NCBI RefSeq assembly: GCF_004363075.1
Contig: NZ_SNYN01000019.1
Coordinates: 29,146 to 93,145 of the forward strand
Length of the DNA stretch: 64,000 bases
Direction: 5' to 3'
Source of the DNA: Actinorugispora endophytica
Lineage (GTDB): Bacteria > Actinomycetota > Actinomycetes > Streptosporangiales > Streptosporangiaceae
Below, piece after piece: positions 7,835-17,226 of the stretch (position 1 is the stretch's first letter; every line of letters starts with the position of its first letter). The translations under genes and the position numbers were made by a program. The notes below the pieces were generated by a model. That model was not told where the DNA came from, made no database searches, and saw nothing but the letters and a program-made list of their open reading frames with translations.

Positions 7835-9913
7835 ATGAGCACCGAGACGTCCGTTCCGTTTCCCCGGGTCGCCCCCATGAACCCAGTCGACGCCGCACTA
7901 CTGGAGACCCTTCTCAAAGAGGCGCCGATCGGCTTCGCCTTCTTCACCCCTGATCTGTGCTTCCAGCGCGTCAACCGCACACTCGCGACCATCTACGCCC
8001 GCTCCGCCGTCGACTGCCACGGCCGAACCCCGTCGGAGGTGCTGGACCCCTCCGACGCCGCTGCCCACGAGAGCGCGCTCTCGGCGGTCCTGGCGGGGGA
8101 GCCGGTGGTCTACAGCGACCACCACCTCATCGGCGGAACACCGCACCAGCCCGACGACGACCGGCACTGGGCGATGTCGTGGTTCCCGGCCTACGGAATC
8201 GAGGGCGACATCACCGGAGCAGCGTTGATCGCCGTGGACATCAGCGAGCGCCACAAGGCGGAGCTGACCCTGCGCCGCAGCGAGGAGCGCTACCGCGCGC
8301 TGCTCAAGGCCGGCAACCAGATCGTCTGGGCCGCCGCGCCGGACGGGCGCACGCACGAGGACTGCCGCGAGTGGCGCTCCCTCACCGGCCAGTCCGAACA
8401 GGAGTACCTGGACGGCGGGTGGCTCGCCGCGGTGCATCCCGACGATCGCGAGCGGGCCAGGCTCGCCTGGGGCGACGCCGTCGAGGACGGTACGCCCTTC
8501 GAGGCCACCCTCCGGATCCGGGTCCGCTCGGGCGAGTACCGGTACTACCGCTCCCACGCGGTACCGCTGCTGCGCGGCGAGCAGGTGCTGGAGTGGGTCG
8601 GCACGCACGCCGACGTCACCAACCAGCACAACACCGCGGAGGTGCGCCAGCGCCTGACCCAGCAGCTGGAGAAGGCCGCGATGCGCACGGTCCGGCTGCA
8701 GAAGGCCACCGCCGACCTCGCCGAGGCGCTCACGGTCGACCAGGTCGTGCACGTCATGACCCAGATCGGGGACACCGCGGTCGGGGTCTACCGCACCGCG
8801 GTCGCGCAGCTCGACCGGGAGCGGCTCCGCCTGCACGTGCTCAACCCCGAGAGCATCCCCGACGTGCCCGGGGCCCCGCCCCGCGAGATGGGGCTGGAGT
8901 TCCTCAGCACGATGACCCTGGCGGTCCGGCAGGGGAAGCCGGTCATCGCGGGTTCGCCCGAGGCGCTGCTGGAGCTGCTGGACGAGCACGAGAACGCCGC
9001 GGCCTACCTCCGGCACGCGGACGAGCGGGCGTGGGTGGCGCTGCCGCTGATGAGCGCCGGGCGTCCGATCGGGGCGCTGCGGTTCTCCTTCCAGGAGCCC
9101 CGCGAGGTCTCCGAGGACGAGAAGACCTTCCTGGAGGCCCTGGCCGGGCAGTGCGCCCTGGCCCTGGAGCGCGCGCTGCTGTACGAGCGCGAGCACAGCA
9201 CCGCCGAGGCCCTGCAGAAGAGCCTGCTGCCCGAGGACCTGCCCGAGGTGCAGGGCATCCGGCTCGCCAAGCTCTACAACCCCGGCACCAAGTACGTGCA
9301 GGTCGGCGGCGACTGGTACGACGCGTTCCGGCTGCCCGACGGCAGGATCTCGGGGGTGCTGGGCGACGTCATGGGCAAGGGGATCAAGGCCGCGACCGGT
9401 ATGAGCCGGGTGCGCAACGCCCTGCGCGCCCTGGCCTTCAGCATGCCCGAGCCGGCCGACGTGCTCACCGGTCTGGACAACATGTTCGGGGCCACCGAGA
9501 GCGACGACCAGATCACCACGCTGATCTACTTCGTCCTGGAGCCCGGGAGCGGGCACGGCTACCTCGCCAACGCGGGGCACCTCCCGCCGCTGCTCATCGC
9601 CCCGGACGGGGAGCCCTCACTGCTGGAGACCGACCCCTCGACCCCGCTGGGGATGCCCCTTCCCAGAGAGCACCACAAATTTTTCGTCCCACCCGGTAAC
9701 ACCCTCGTGCTCTACTCCGATGGACTAGTAGAGAACCGCAGGCGTTCCGCGGGAGCGGGTCTCGAGGAACTTGTTACCGTAGCGTCGCAAGCACCGGCGG
9801 AGGTGGTGGGCGATCCACAGAAAATCCTGAAGTACCTTGTGGAGAGGATGCTCGCGGGGTATGAGCAGGATGACGACGTAACCCTGCTCGCCGTTCACGT
9901 TCCCGCAGCGTGA
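7835..9913 (+). CDS. PAS-PAS-GAF-SpoIIE (PP2C) protein phosphatase
   Basis: The 692-aa cytoplasmic protein combines sensor and output domains: PAS about residues 20-130, a second PAS with PAC about 145-265, GAF about 300-440, and a SpoIIE-type PP2C Ser/Thr phosphatase about 460-690. Metal-ligand motifs GGDWYDAF, LGDVMGKG and LVLYSDGLVE are present. Such proteins usually dephosphorylate anti-sigma-factor antagonists (STAS proteins) in stress or sporulation partner-switching networks, so the PAS/GAF input probably controls a sigma factor pathway. No anti-sigma kinase or antagonist gene is adjacent, and no HATPase domain is fused. The start is the ATG at 7835 with CGGAGG 8 bases upstream; the frame extends upstream without coding character. 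Confidence 0.92.
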   Translation: MSTETSVPFPRVAPMNPVDAALLETLLKEAPIGFAFFTPDLCFQRVNRTLATIYARSAVDCHGRTPSEVLDPSDAAAHESALSAVLAGEPVVYSDHHLIGGTPHQPDDDRHWAMSWFPAYGIEGDITGAALIAVDISERHKAELTLRRSEERYRALLKAGNQIVWAAAPDGRTHEDCREWRSLTGQSEQEYLDGGWLAAVHPDDRERARLAWGDAVEDGTPFEATLRIRVRSGEYRYYRSHAVPLLRGEQVLEWVGTHADVTNQHNTAEVRQRLTQQLEKAAMRTVRLQKATADLAEALTVDQVVHVMTQIGDTAVGVYRTAVAQLDRERLRLHVLNPESIPDVPGAPPREMGLEFLSTMTLAVRQGKPVIAGSPEALLELLDEHENAAAYLRHADERAWVALPLMSAGRPIGALRFSFQEPREVSEDEKTFLEALAGQCALALERALLYEREHSTAEALQKSLLPEDLPEVQGIRLAKLYNPGTKYVQVGGDWYDAFRLPDGRISGVLGDVMGKGIKAATGMSRVRNALRALAFSMPEPADVLTGLDNMFGATESDDQITTLIYFVLEPGSGHGYLANAGHLPPLLIAPDGEPSLLETDPSTPLGMPLPREHHKFFVPPGNTLVLYSDGLVENRRRSAGAGLEELVTVASQAPAEVVGDPQKILKYLVERMLAGYEQDDDVTLLAVHVPAA

Positions 9914-9984
9914 GCCCGAACCGCGCGAGCAGTCAGCAGTGCGAAGAACCCGTCCGCCTTGTCTAAGGTGGGAAAAGATCCACA

Positions 9985-10158
9985 GTGGTCCCCGCTCCGC
10001 GCGGGGATGATCCGAACCCGTCCATTGAACGTTTCAACCGCGAACCTGTCGGGTCTGCGGTGAAAATCTTAGTGGGCAGATGTGCCGGAACGCTAGAGAA
10101 GGCACATACGCTCGACCAAGAAAACTCAGTGGTCCCCGCGCCCGCGGGGTGCTCTCGG
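9985..10158 (+). CRISPR. Two orphan type I-E-like CRISPR repeats (probable relic)
   Basis: Bases 9985-10014 and 10129-10158 both begin GTGGTCCCCGC and fold as CCCCGC...GCGGGG hairpins. The first ends in GGGGATGATCCG. This matches the general form of the 29-base type I-E repeats of actinobacteria, with a one-base insertion in the loop of copy 1 and a degenerate 3' end in copy 2. The copies start 144 bases apart, not one repeat-spacer unit (about 61). The A/T-richer stretch before copy 2, ending AAGAAAACTCA, looks like a CRISPR leader. No cas gene is in the window. They could instead be unrelated hairpins in the sigA leader. The rest of the 9914-10249 interval shows nothing else clear. Confidence 0.4.
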
Positions 10159-10249
10159 GCTTGAGCCAGGAAAGCGAAGCACCTTCCTTCCCGACTCCTC
10201 GGGTCGTCGAGTCCAGCAATCTCGCCACACGTCCGTTCGAGAGGTGTTT

Positions 10250-11923
<1,674 letters not shown>

Positions 11924-11954
11924 GGGCTGGGCGCCGGAGACGGACGGCGTTGCC

Positions 11955-11991
11955 GGGCCGACCCCCCGTCTCGTCGAGAGGGGGTCGGCCC
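11955..11991 (+). terminator. Terminator hairpin after the sigma factor gene
   Basis: Perfect 12-bp arms GGGCCGACCCCC and GGGGGTCGGCCC flank a 13-base loop, starting 31 bases after the sigma factor stop codon. No U-tract follows, as is common in high-GC actinobacteria. Confidence 0.75.
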
Positions 11992-12354
11992 GTTCACGTC
12001 GGCTCCGGCGGTCGTGTGCCGCTCGCGCGGGTGTGGCGAAGCCCGTGCGTGGCGCCGTCGGAACTCTGTCTGATGATCCCCTTCACCGGACACCCCCGAT
12101 GATGCCGTCGAGGGTGTATGACGGGGATAAAAATCGAGACCAGTTCGTGACCTGTGCGGCGTTCCCGGCCGGGAACGGCGGACGCCGGAGGTTTCCCCCT
12201 CCTGGGGCGTCCGCCATGCCGTGTTCCAGGGGTCTTGGGGGCCGGATCCGCGTGGGCCCTCCGCCGCTCCGCGGTGGGCCGTCCCGAGCGGGTCTCGGAG
12301 AGCCGAAAGCCCCCGGCGGCGCGGACCGCGGCGCCTCCCGGGCGCAAAACCCTC
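11992..12354. other. Structured intergenic region upstream of the paralogue pair
   Basis: No gene is supported here. The region holds a perfect 16-base palindrome, GTTCCCGGCCGGGAAC (12161-12176). It is followed at once by a hairpin with 10-bp arms GGCGGACGCC (12177-12186) and GGCGTCCGCC (12206-12215). These could be a second terminator or an RNA structure in a leader. Confidence 0.4.
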
Positions 12355-12360
12355 TACTCT
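12355..12360 (+). promoter_or_regulatory. Putative -10 box of a leaderless promoter
   Basis: TACTCT is followed by 8 bases and then the ATG at 12369, which has no ribosome binding site. The neighbouring paralogue at 13447 has the same arrangement. Confidence 0.4.
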
Positions 12361-12368
12361 CAGTTGCC

Positions 12369-13388
12369 ATGGGGCTTTTCGGACGGCGTGGCCGCGCCGT
12401 GAACAAGAACGCCGTCCCCGACTACATCGTCGACCGGACCTGGCATGACATGGCGCTGGACGTGGGCGTCGAGGCGGTCGGCGAGGGCTACCTCGCCGCC
12501 GGGACGGCGCTGTTGGGCGAGACCCGCAAGGACCCGGAGCTGCGGGCCCAGCGGGTCGAGGCGCTGGGGCGGGCCGCGGTCGGGCGAAGCGACGCGATCG
12601 CCGCGCTGCTCACCGAGGAGACCGCCGACGCCGCGGCCGCCGACCTCCTGCTGTGGCTGGGCCGCACCGTCATCGAGGAGGCCTGGCGGATCCGGGGCGA
12701 CGGCTGGGCCGACAGCGTCAGCCCGGACCGGTTCAAGCTCTTCCACGCGAACCTGCTCAACGCCCGCGACCCGCTGCTGGCCGCCGCCGAGCTCAAACCC
12801 GAGGACCCGGTGCCGTGGGAGGCGCTGCAGTGGATGGCGCTGGGGCTGGAGCTCGGCCGCGACGCCAAGGACTCCATCTGGCGGGAGATCGGCAAGCGCG
12901 TTCCGACGCTCTTCCCGGCCCACTGGGGGCGGCTGCAGATCCTGAGTGAGAAGTGGGGCGGCTCGCACGAGGAGATGTTCGCGTTCGCCCGCTCGTCGGT
13001 GGAGGCCGCGCCCCACGGGCATCCGCTGACGGCGATGCTGCCCCTGGCGCACGCCGAGTATCTGCTGTGCGAGCGCCAGCCCCTGCTGGAGCGGCGGTTC
13101 TCCCGCGCGTACGTGAGGTTCTCCGTCGCCCACTACGACTCCGGGACCGTCCGGGAGCTCCAGGCGGCCTCGGACAAGTGGGAGAACGGGATGCTCCCGC
13201 ACCCCCGCGACCTGGAGGCGCACCACCTGTTCGGCGCGATCCTGGCCGACTGCGGCGACGACGAGCGCGCCCGCCGCCACCTGGCCGGGGTGGGCGACCG
13301 GGTGCACGGCGTCCCGTGGGAGTACATGGGCGGCGGCAGCGCGGGACAGGAGTTCCACGGGACGCTGGAGCGGCTGCGGCTGGCCTGA
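12369..13388 (+). CDS. Protein of unknown function, first of a tandem paralogue pair
   Basis: The 339-aa cytoplasmic protein is homologous over its whole length to the next gene. Shared blocks include the region around EGYLAAGTALLGETR / EGHLTAGLTLLGESR, LLLWLGRTVIEEAWRIRGDG, DPLLAAAE, DPVPWEALQW, the PAHWGRLQIL-KWGGSHEEM block and HPRDLEA-HLFG near the C-terminus. The helical, Trp-rich pattern resembles TPR-like or DUF4034-like actinobacterial proteins, but I cannot assign a function. No signal peptide or membrane segment is seen. The ATG at 12369 lacks a Shine-Dalgarno and follows a TACTCT box, suggesting leaderless expression. An upstream extension of the frame to 12033 runs through the hairpin region and is not credible. 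Confidence 0.8.
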   Translation: MGLFGRRGRAVNKNAVPDYIVDRTWHDMALDVGVEAVGEGYLAAGTALLGETRKDPELRAQRVEALGRAAVGRSDAIAALLTEETADAAAADLLLWLGRTVIEEAWRIRGDGWADSVSPDRFKLFHANLLNARDPLLAAAELKPEDPVPWEALQWMALGLELGRDAKDSIWREIGKRVPTLFPAHWGRLQILSEKWGGSHEEMFAFARSSVEAAPHGHPLTAMLPLAHAEYLLCERQPLLERRFSRAYVRFSVAHYDSGTVRELQAASDKWENGMLPHPRDLEAHHLFGAILADCGDDERARRHLAGVGDRVHGVPWEYMGGGSAGQEFHGTLERLRLA

Positions 13389-13431
13389 TCGGGCGGGACG
13401 CGGGGCCGTTCTGCCCGAACGGTTCGGTCGG

Positions 13432-13437
13432 TACGCT
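13432..13437 (+). promoter_or_regulatory. Putative -10 box for the second paralogue
   Basis: TACGCT is followed by 9 bases and then the ATG at 13447, again without a Shine-Dalgarno. The layout parallels that of the upstream paralogue. Confidence 0.35.
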
Positions 13438-13446
13438 TCTGTGTCC

Positions 13447-14451
13447 ATGGGGCAGAACGGGCGCGGTGGCGCCGGAGAGACGCGGGATCCCGACGTCGAG
13501 AGCATCGTCGTCGGCCGCTGCTGGAACGATCCGGCGCTGGACGCCGGGGTCGACGCGGTCCGGGAGGGACACCTCACCGCCGGGCTGACCCTGCTCGGGG
13601 AGTCGCGCGCCGACCCCGAGCTGCGGGCGCTGTACGTGGGTGCCCTGGGCGACGCGGCGGTCGGCCGCAGCGGCCGGATCCACGCCCTGCTCACGCGGGA
13701 CACCGCGAAGGAGGACGCCGCCGACATCCTGCTCTGGCTGGGGCGCACCCTCATCGACGAGGCGTGGAAGATCCGCGGCGACGGACTGGCCAGGACGGTC
13801 GGCCAGGACCGGTTCAAGATGTTCTTCGCGATACTGGCCAGGGCCCGCGACCCGCTTCTGGCCGCGGCCGAGATCGCCCCCGACGACCCGGTGCCGTGGG
13901 AGTGCCTGCAGTGGTTCGCCCTCGGCCTGCAGTTGGACCGCGAGGAGAAGGACCGCATCTGGCAGCACGTCGTCGAGCGCTGCCCAACTCTGTACCCCGC
14001 GCACTGGGGGCGGGTCCAGGTGCTCGCGGCCAAATGGGGCGGCTCGCACGAGGAGATGCTGGAGTTCGCGCGCGGTTCGGTGGACCTGGCGCCCCCGGGG
14101 CACCCGCTGACCTCGATGATCGCCCTCGCTCACTACGAGAGGGCCGCAGGGGTGATCGGAGACCTGGTGGACCGCAAGCGGTTCTTCTCCGCGGTCAGGG
14201 CCCCCGCCAGGTACTACGAGGGAGAGGTCGCCGCGGAGCTGCGGACCGCCGCCCACAAGTGGTGCGCCGCGCCCGTCGCGCACCCCCGCGACCTGGAGGC
14301 GAACCACCTGTTCGGCTGGGCCTTCAACAACACCTCGGACAAGAACCGGGCCCGCTGGCACCTGTACCAGGTGGGGAACCGGACGCACCCACTGACGTGG
14401 GACGATCCGAAGGCCTTCCTGAACGTCCTGCGTGGCCTCGGCCTGGCCTGA
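13447..14451 (+). CDS. Protein of unknown function, second of a tandem paralogue pair
   Basis: The 334-aa protein (336 aa if the GTG at 13441 is used) is the full-length paralogue of the preceding gene. It keeps the motifs ILLWLGRTLIDEAWKIRGDG, DDPVPWECLQWFALGLQL, PAHWGRVQVLAAKWGGSHEEM and HPRDLEANHLFGWAF. The two genes lie head to tail about 58 bases apart, each with its own putative leaderless promoter, so they arose by tandem duplication but may be expressed independently. The conserved His/Trp/Glu-rich KWGGSHEEM block could be a functional centre. The function is unknown. Confidence 0.8.
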   Translation: MGQNGRGGAGETRDPDVESIVVGRCWNDPALDAGVDAVREGHLTAGLTLLGESRADPELRALYVGALGDAAVGRSGRIHALLTRDTAKEDAADILLWLGRTLIDEAWKIRGDGLARTVGQDRFKMFFAILARARDPLLAAAEIAPDDPVPWECLQWFALGLQLDREEKDRIWQHVVERCPTLYPAHWGRVQVLAAKWGGSHEEMLEFARGSVDLAPPGHPLTSMIALAHYERAAGVIGDLVDRKRFFSAVRAPARYYEGEVAAELRTAAHKWCAAPVAHPRDLEANHLFGWAFNNTSDKNRARWHLYQVGNRTHPLTWDDPKAFLNVLRGLGLA

Positions 14452-14478
14452 GCGGGGCCGCGCCCGCCCCGCGGGGGG

Positions 14479-14829
14479 TCATCCCCCCGTGACCGCGAGC
14501 ACGACGGCCGTCGCCGCCGCCCCGAGCGCGCCCGTGAGGAGGCCGCTCCCCAGCGCCTTGTCGGTCCGCTGGCCCCTGGCGAACACCAGGCGGAGGCCGA
14601 CGCCGACCAGGCCGAGGAACAGGACGTGGAACATGATGTGGCCCTCGCCGATCCCGAGGGCCGACATCAGCGTCATGACCAGCATGGCGCCCAGTCCGCC
14701 GAGGTAGTGCAGCACCACCGTGCCGGTCGCGGTCCGGACGGGAGCGCGCGGGGTCAGCGCGGGCGGGGCGTTGGTGTAGGGATTGGGCGGAGGCGGGATG
14801 TTCGGGTTGTAGGGCGCGACGGGGGGCAT
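14479..14829 (-). CDS. Small integral membrane protein, 116 aa
   Basis: The N-terminal 30 residues are Pro/Asn-rich (MPPVAPYNPNIPPPPNPYTN) and presumably cytoplasmic. Three hydrophobic segments follow at about residues 38-60, 65-83 and 93-115. The ATG is preceded by GAGGTGGT at a good distance. I do not recognise the family; Pro-rich N-termini followed by a few helices are common among actinobacterial proteins of unknown function. It may be co-transcribed with yaaA, 40 bases upstream on the same strand. Confidence 0.7.
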   Translation of the reverse strand: MPPVAPYNPNIPPPPNPYTNAPPALTPRAPVRTATGTVVLHYLGGLGAMLVMTLMSALGIGEGHIMFHVLFLGLVGVGLRLVFARGQRTDKALGSGLLTGALGAAATAVVLAVTGG

Positions 14830-14869
14830 CGGTCACCACCTCGGGCGAGTAGGGGGACGGGGATCCGGC

Positions 14870-15667
14870 TCATCCGGGTACGACGACGTCCAGCGTGTAC
14901 GGTCGGCCCCCGCGGGTCGGAGGGGTGAGTTCGACGGTGCGGCCCAGGCCGGTCAGGGCCTCGGCCAGTTCCCCGGGGGTCGCCGGGGACAGCCCGGCGG
15001 CCAGCAGGGAGTGCGCGATCGCCCCCCGGGTGGCCTTGGCCATGTGGCTCACCACGGACCGCCGGACCACGCCGTCCACAACGGTCTCGCTCAACACCCG
15101 CACCGTGGCGGTGCGCGCGGCGGTCGCGGCGTCGGGGCGGAAGGCCGCGGCATAGGCGGCCGAGCGGCAGTCCACCACCAGCCGGCCGGCGGCGCGCTTG
15201 GTCAGCGCGTCGGTCAGGCGCGCGCGCCAGAACGCGCCCAGGGCGCCCAGCGGCGGCAGCTTGACTCCCATGGAAAGCCGGTACGGAGGGACGGCGTCGG
15301 TGGGCTCCAGGACACCCCACAGGCCGGAGAAGACGAGTACGGACTCGGCTGTCAGCGCGGCGGAGCCGCCGGCCAGCAGCTCGGGCAGCCGGAGCGCGTC
15401 GTAGAGCACCCCGGTGTACAGCTCGGCCGCGGGCAGGGCCGGCGCGGTCCGCAGCCGCCGGTTCCGCTCGACGGCCGTGGCCTGGCCGGGGGTGAGGCCC
15501 AGAACCGCGCGGGCCTCCTCCGGCGGCCGCGCGCAGACCTCCTCCAGCGCCGCCAGGACGGCCTTTCGCGCGGGGTTGGCCTCGGCCAGCCCCAGCGCCG
15601 CCAGGTCCAACGGGGGGCCGCCGCCGGAGGCGGCCTTGCCCTCGGAGGGCGGCAGGAGGATGAGCAT
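14870..15667 (-). CDS. yaaA: YaaA family peroxide-stress protein
   Basis: The 265-aa protein starts MLILLPPSEGKA, the hallmark of the YaaA/UPF0246 (DUF328) family. It contains the conserved segments LYTGVLYDALRL, VFSGLWGVLEPTDAVPPYRLSM and the C-terminal VSHMAKATRGAIA. In Escherichia coli YaaA lowers intracellular iron during hydrogen peroxide stress and binds DNA through a helix-hairpin-helix fold; the same role here is inferred. The start ATG begins the family signature directly. Confidence 0.93.
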   Translation of the reverse strand: MLILLPPSEGKAASGGGPPLDLAALGLAEANPARKAVLAALEEVCARPPEEARAVLGLTPGQATAVERNRRLRTAPALPAAELYTGVLYDALRLPELLAGGSAALTAESVLVFSGLWGVLEPTDAVPPYRLSMGVKLPPLGALGAFWRARLTDALTKRAAGRLVVDCRSAAYAAAFRPDAATAARTATVRVLSETVVDGVVRRSVVSHMAKATRGAIAHSLLAAGLSPATPGELAEALTGLGRTVELTPPTRGGRPYTLDVVVPG

Positions 15668-15858
15668 GAGGGGACCTTACGGTGCGACCGTCTCGGAGTC
15701 ACGATCGTAGTGGAACGGCGCGGGTCTTCCCCGCGGTCCGCTCGAGTGCCTGGTCGTCGATGTCGATCAGTACGTTGGTCGACGGAAGCGGCTTTCCGCG
15801 CGGTACCCGCGAGGCGGCCGGGGAACGGCTTGTCCGAGGGAAACAGGGGGCTCGTGGC

Positions 15859-16560
15859 GTGACCGACGGTGGTGGCGGGTGGGCGCGGGCGGTGGCGCGG
15901 GACTGGCCCGCGCTGGAGGTGGCCGAGCGGTCCGGGTGGCGGCTGGGGTACAGCCACGGGGTGACCAAGAGGGCGAACTCGGCGGTCGCGCTGGCGCCCG
16001 ACGCGGACCCGGACGAGCCCGGGCGGTTCTACCGGGAGCGGGGCCTGAGCGCCGTCGTCCAGGTGTGGCCGGGTGACGAAGGACTCGACGGGCGGCTCGC
16101 CGAGCGGGGCTACCGGGTGGTGGAGCCGAGCCTGGTCCTGGCCCGGGACCTCCCGGGGCGGCCTGGAAGCGGGACGGGCGCGGTCGTGGTGGGGAAGGGG
16201 CCGGAGTACGGCCCCGGCGGGGACGGGACGCGTGAGACCGATGTCACCGCGCGGATCATGGCCCGGGCGGGGATGGCGCACGCCGTGCGCGAGGACGGCT
16301 CCGCGCGCGGCTGCGCGGCGCTGACGGGGGACCTGATGGGCGTCTACGGCATGGCCACACGCCCCGACGCGCGCAGGCGCGGGTACGCCTCGCAGATCCT
16401 CGCGGCCCTGCTCGGATGGGGTCACGCCAACGGCGCCCGGCGCGCCTACCTGCTCGTCGTGGCGGCCAACGCGGGGGCGCGGGCGCTGTACGAGGGAGCG
16501 GGCTTCGCGGAGGCGGGGCGGTACCACTACCGGGTCCTGGACACCGCTGGTCCGCGGTGA
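15859..16560 (+). CDS. GNAT family N-acetyltransferase
   Basis: The 233-aa protein carries a C-terminal GNAT domain with the acetyl-CoA-binding motif MATRPDARRRGYASQIL (about residues 159-175). The following strand and the NAGARALYEGAGF helix are typical of the fold. The N-terminal half (about 100 residues) is a degenerate GNAT-like region, as in two-lobed acetyltransferases. The GTG at 15859 has AGGGGG 8 bases upstream and was preferred over a frame extension to 15682. The acyl acceptor is unknown. Confidence 0.85.
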   Translation: MTDGGGGWARAVARDWPALEVAERSGWRLGYSHGVTKRANSAVALAPDADPDEPGRFYRERGLSAVVQVWPGDEGLDGRLAERGYRVVEPSLVLARDLPGRPGSGTGAVVVGKGPEYGPGGDGTRETDVTARIMARAGMAHAVREDGSARGCAALTGDLMGVYGMATRPDARRRGYASQILAALLGWGHANGARRAYLLVVAANAGARALYEGAGFAEAGRYHYRVLDTAGPR

Positions 16561-16590
16561 CCCCGGGGCCGTGCCCGGCCCTGAACACAT

Positions 16591-16622
16591 CGACGGCGGC
16601 CCCTGGGGTGGGGCCGCCGTCG
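16591..16622. terminator. Bidirectional terminator between convergent genes
   Basis: Perfect 13-bp arms CGACGGCGGCCCC and GGGGCCGCCGTCG with a 6-base loop lie between the GNAT stop and the stop of the convergent DUF7455 gene. Confidence 0.75.
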
Positions 16623-16641
16623 GACGTCTTCCTGGAGAGGG

Positions 16642-16866
16642 CTAACGCTCGCTCGTGTCCGCCTTCTCCGCGTGGAGCCGGTCGGTCTCGTCGTGGATCT
16701 CCACGGCGATCTTGCGAACGGAATCGCCGTGCTGGCGCATGTGGTGAGCGCAGAACAGCAGCTCGCCACCGGAGCTGAGAGCCACTCGGACGTACGCCTG
16801 GGCGCCGCAACGGTCACAACGGTCAGCAGCCGTCAGCGGCCTGGTGGGGGCAAGAGTTCCAGTCAC
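16642..16866 (-). CDS. DUF7455 small zinc-ribbon-like protein
   Basis: The 74-aa protein has a compact motif CDRCGAQAYVRVALSSGGEL followed by LFCAHHMRQH, giving a CxxC and a CxxH arrangement likely to bind zinc. It matches actinobacterial DUF7455 proteins, which commonly lie near the principal sigma factor and parE genes. The GTG start is preceded by GAGGAAGG. Its function is unknown. Confidence 0.85.
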   Translation of the reverse strand: MTGTLAPTRPLTAADRCDRCGAQAYVRVALSSGGELLFCAHHMRQHGDSVRKIAVEIHDETDRLHAEKADTSER

Positions 16867-17226
16867 TTCGCCTTCCTCAATACTCGGCGTTAGTCACTCA
16901 GGACAACATCTAACCGGACGAAGAGCTTCCCGACCAGCTCTTCTGTACGCCGACAGCGGAATCGGCCTGGTTTGTGACCTACCTCTCTGCTCTGTTCGGT
17001 TGTCTGACCCGGGTTCTACCCTGCGACACGTCCCGTTATCCCAGCGGTCCGGAATGCGGCCCGGGGCAACTGCGGATACCCTGCAAACCGAACTACTGTG
17101 CTATCGCACCCCAAACCGAGCGCGCGTCACCGCTTCCGGCCCACGCGCTCGACCATGACCGCCCAGCCCGCCCGTGCCCCCGCACGGCCGTGTGCGCTCG
17201 AAACCCCAGATCGCAGGAGAGTCCAC
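16867..17226. other. Divergent intergenic region upstream of parE
   Basis: About 360 bases separate the DUF7455 gene and parE, and promoters for both must lie here. TACCCT-type hexamers occur at several points, but none has a convincing -35 partner or TANNNT-N7-start layout, since parE has its own Shine-Dalgarno. An in-frame extension of parE to 17098 is possible but lacks family similarity. Confidence 0.35.
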
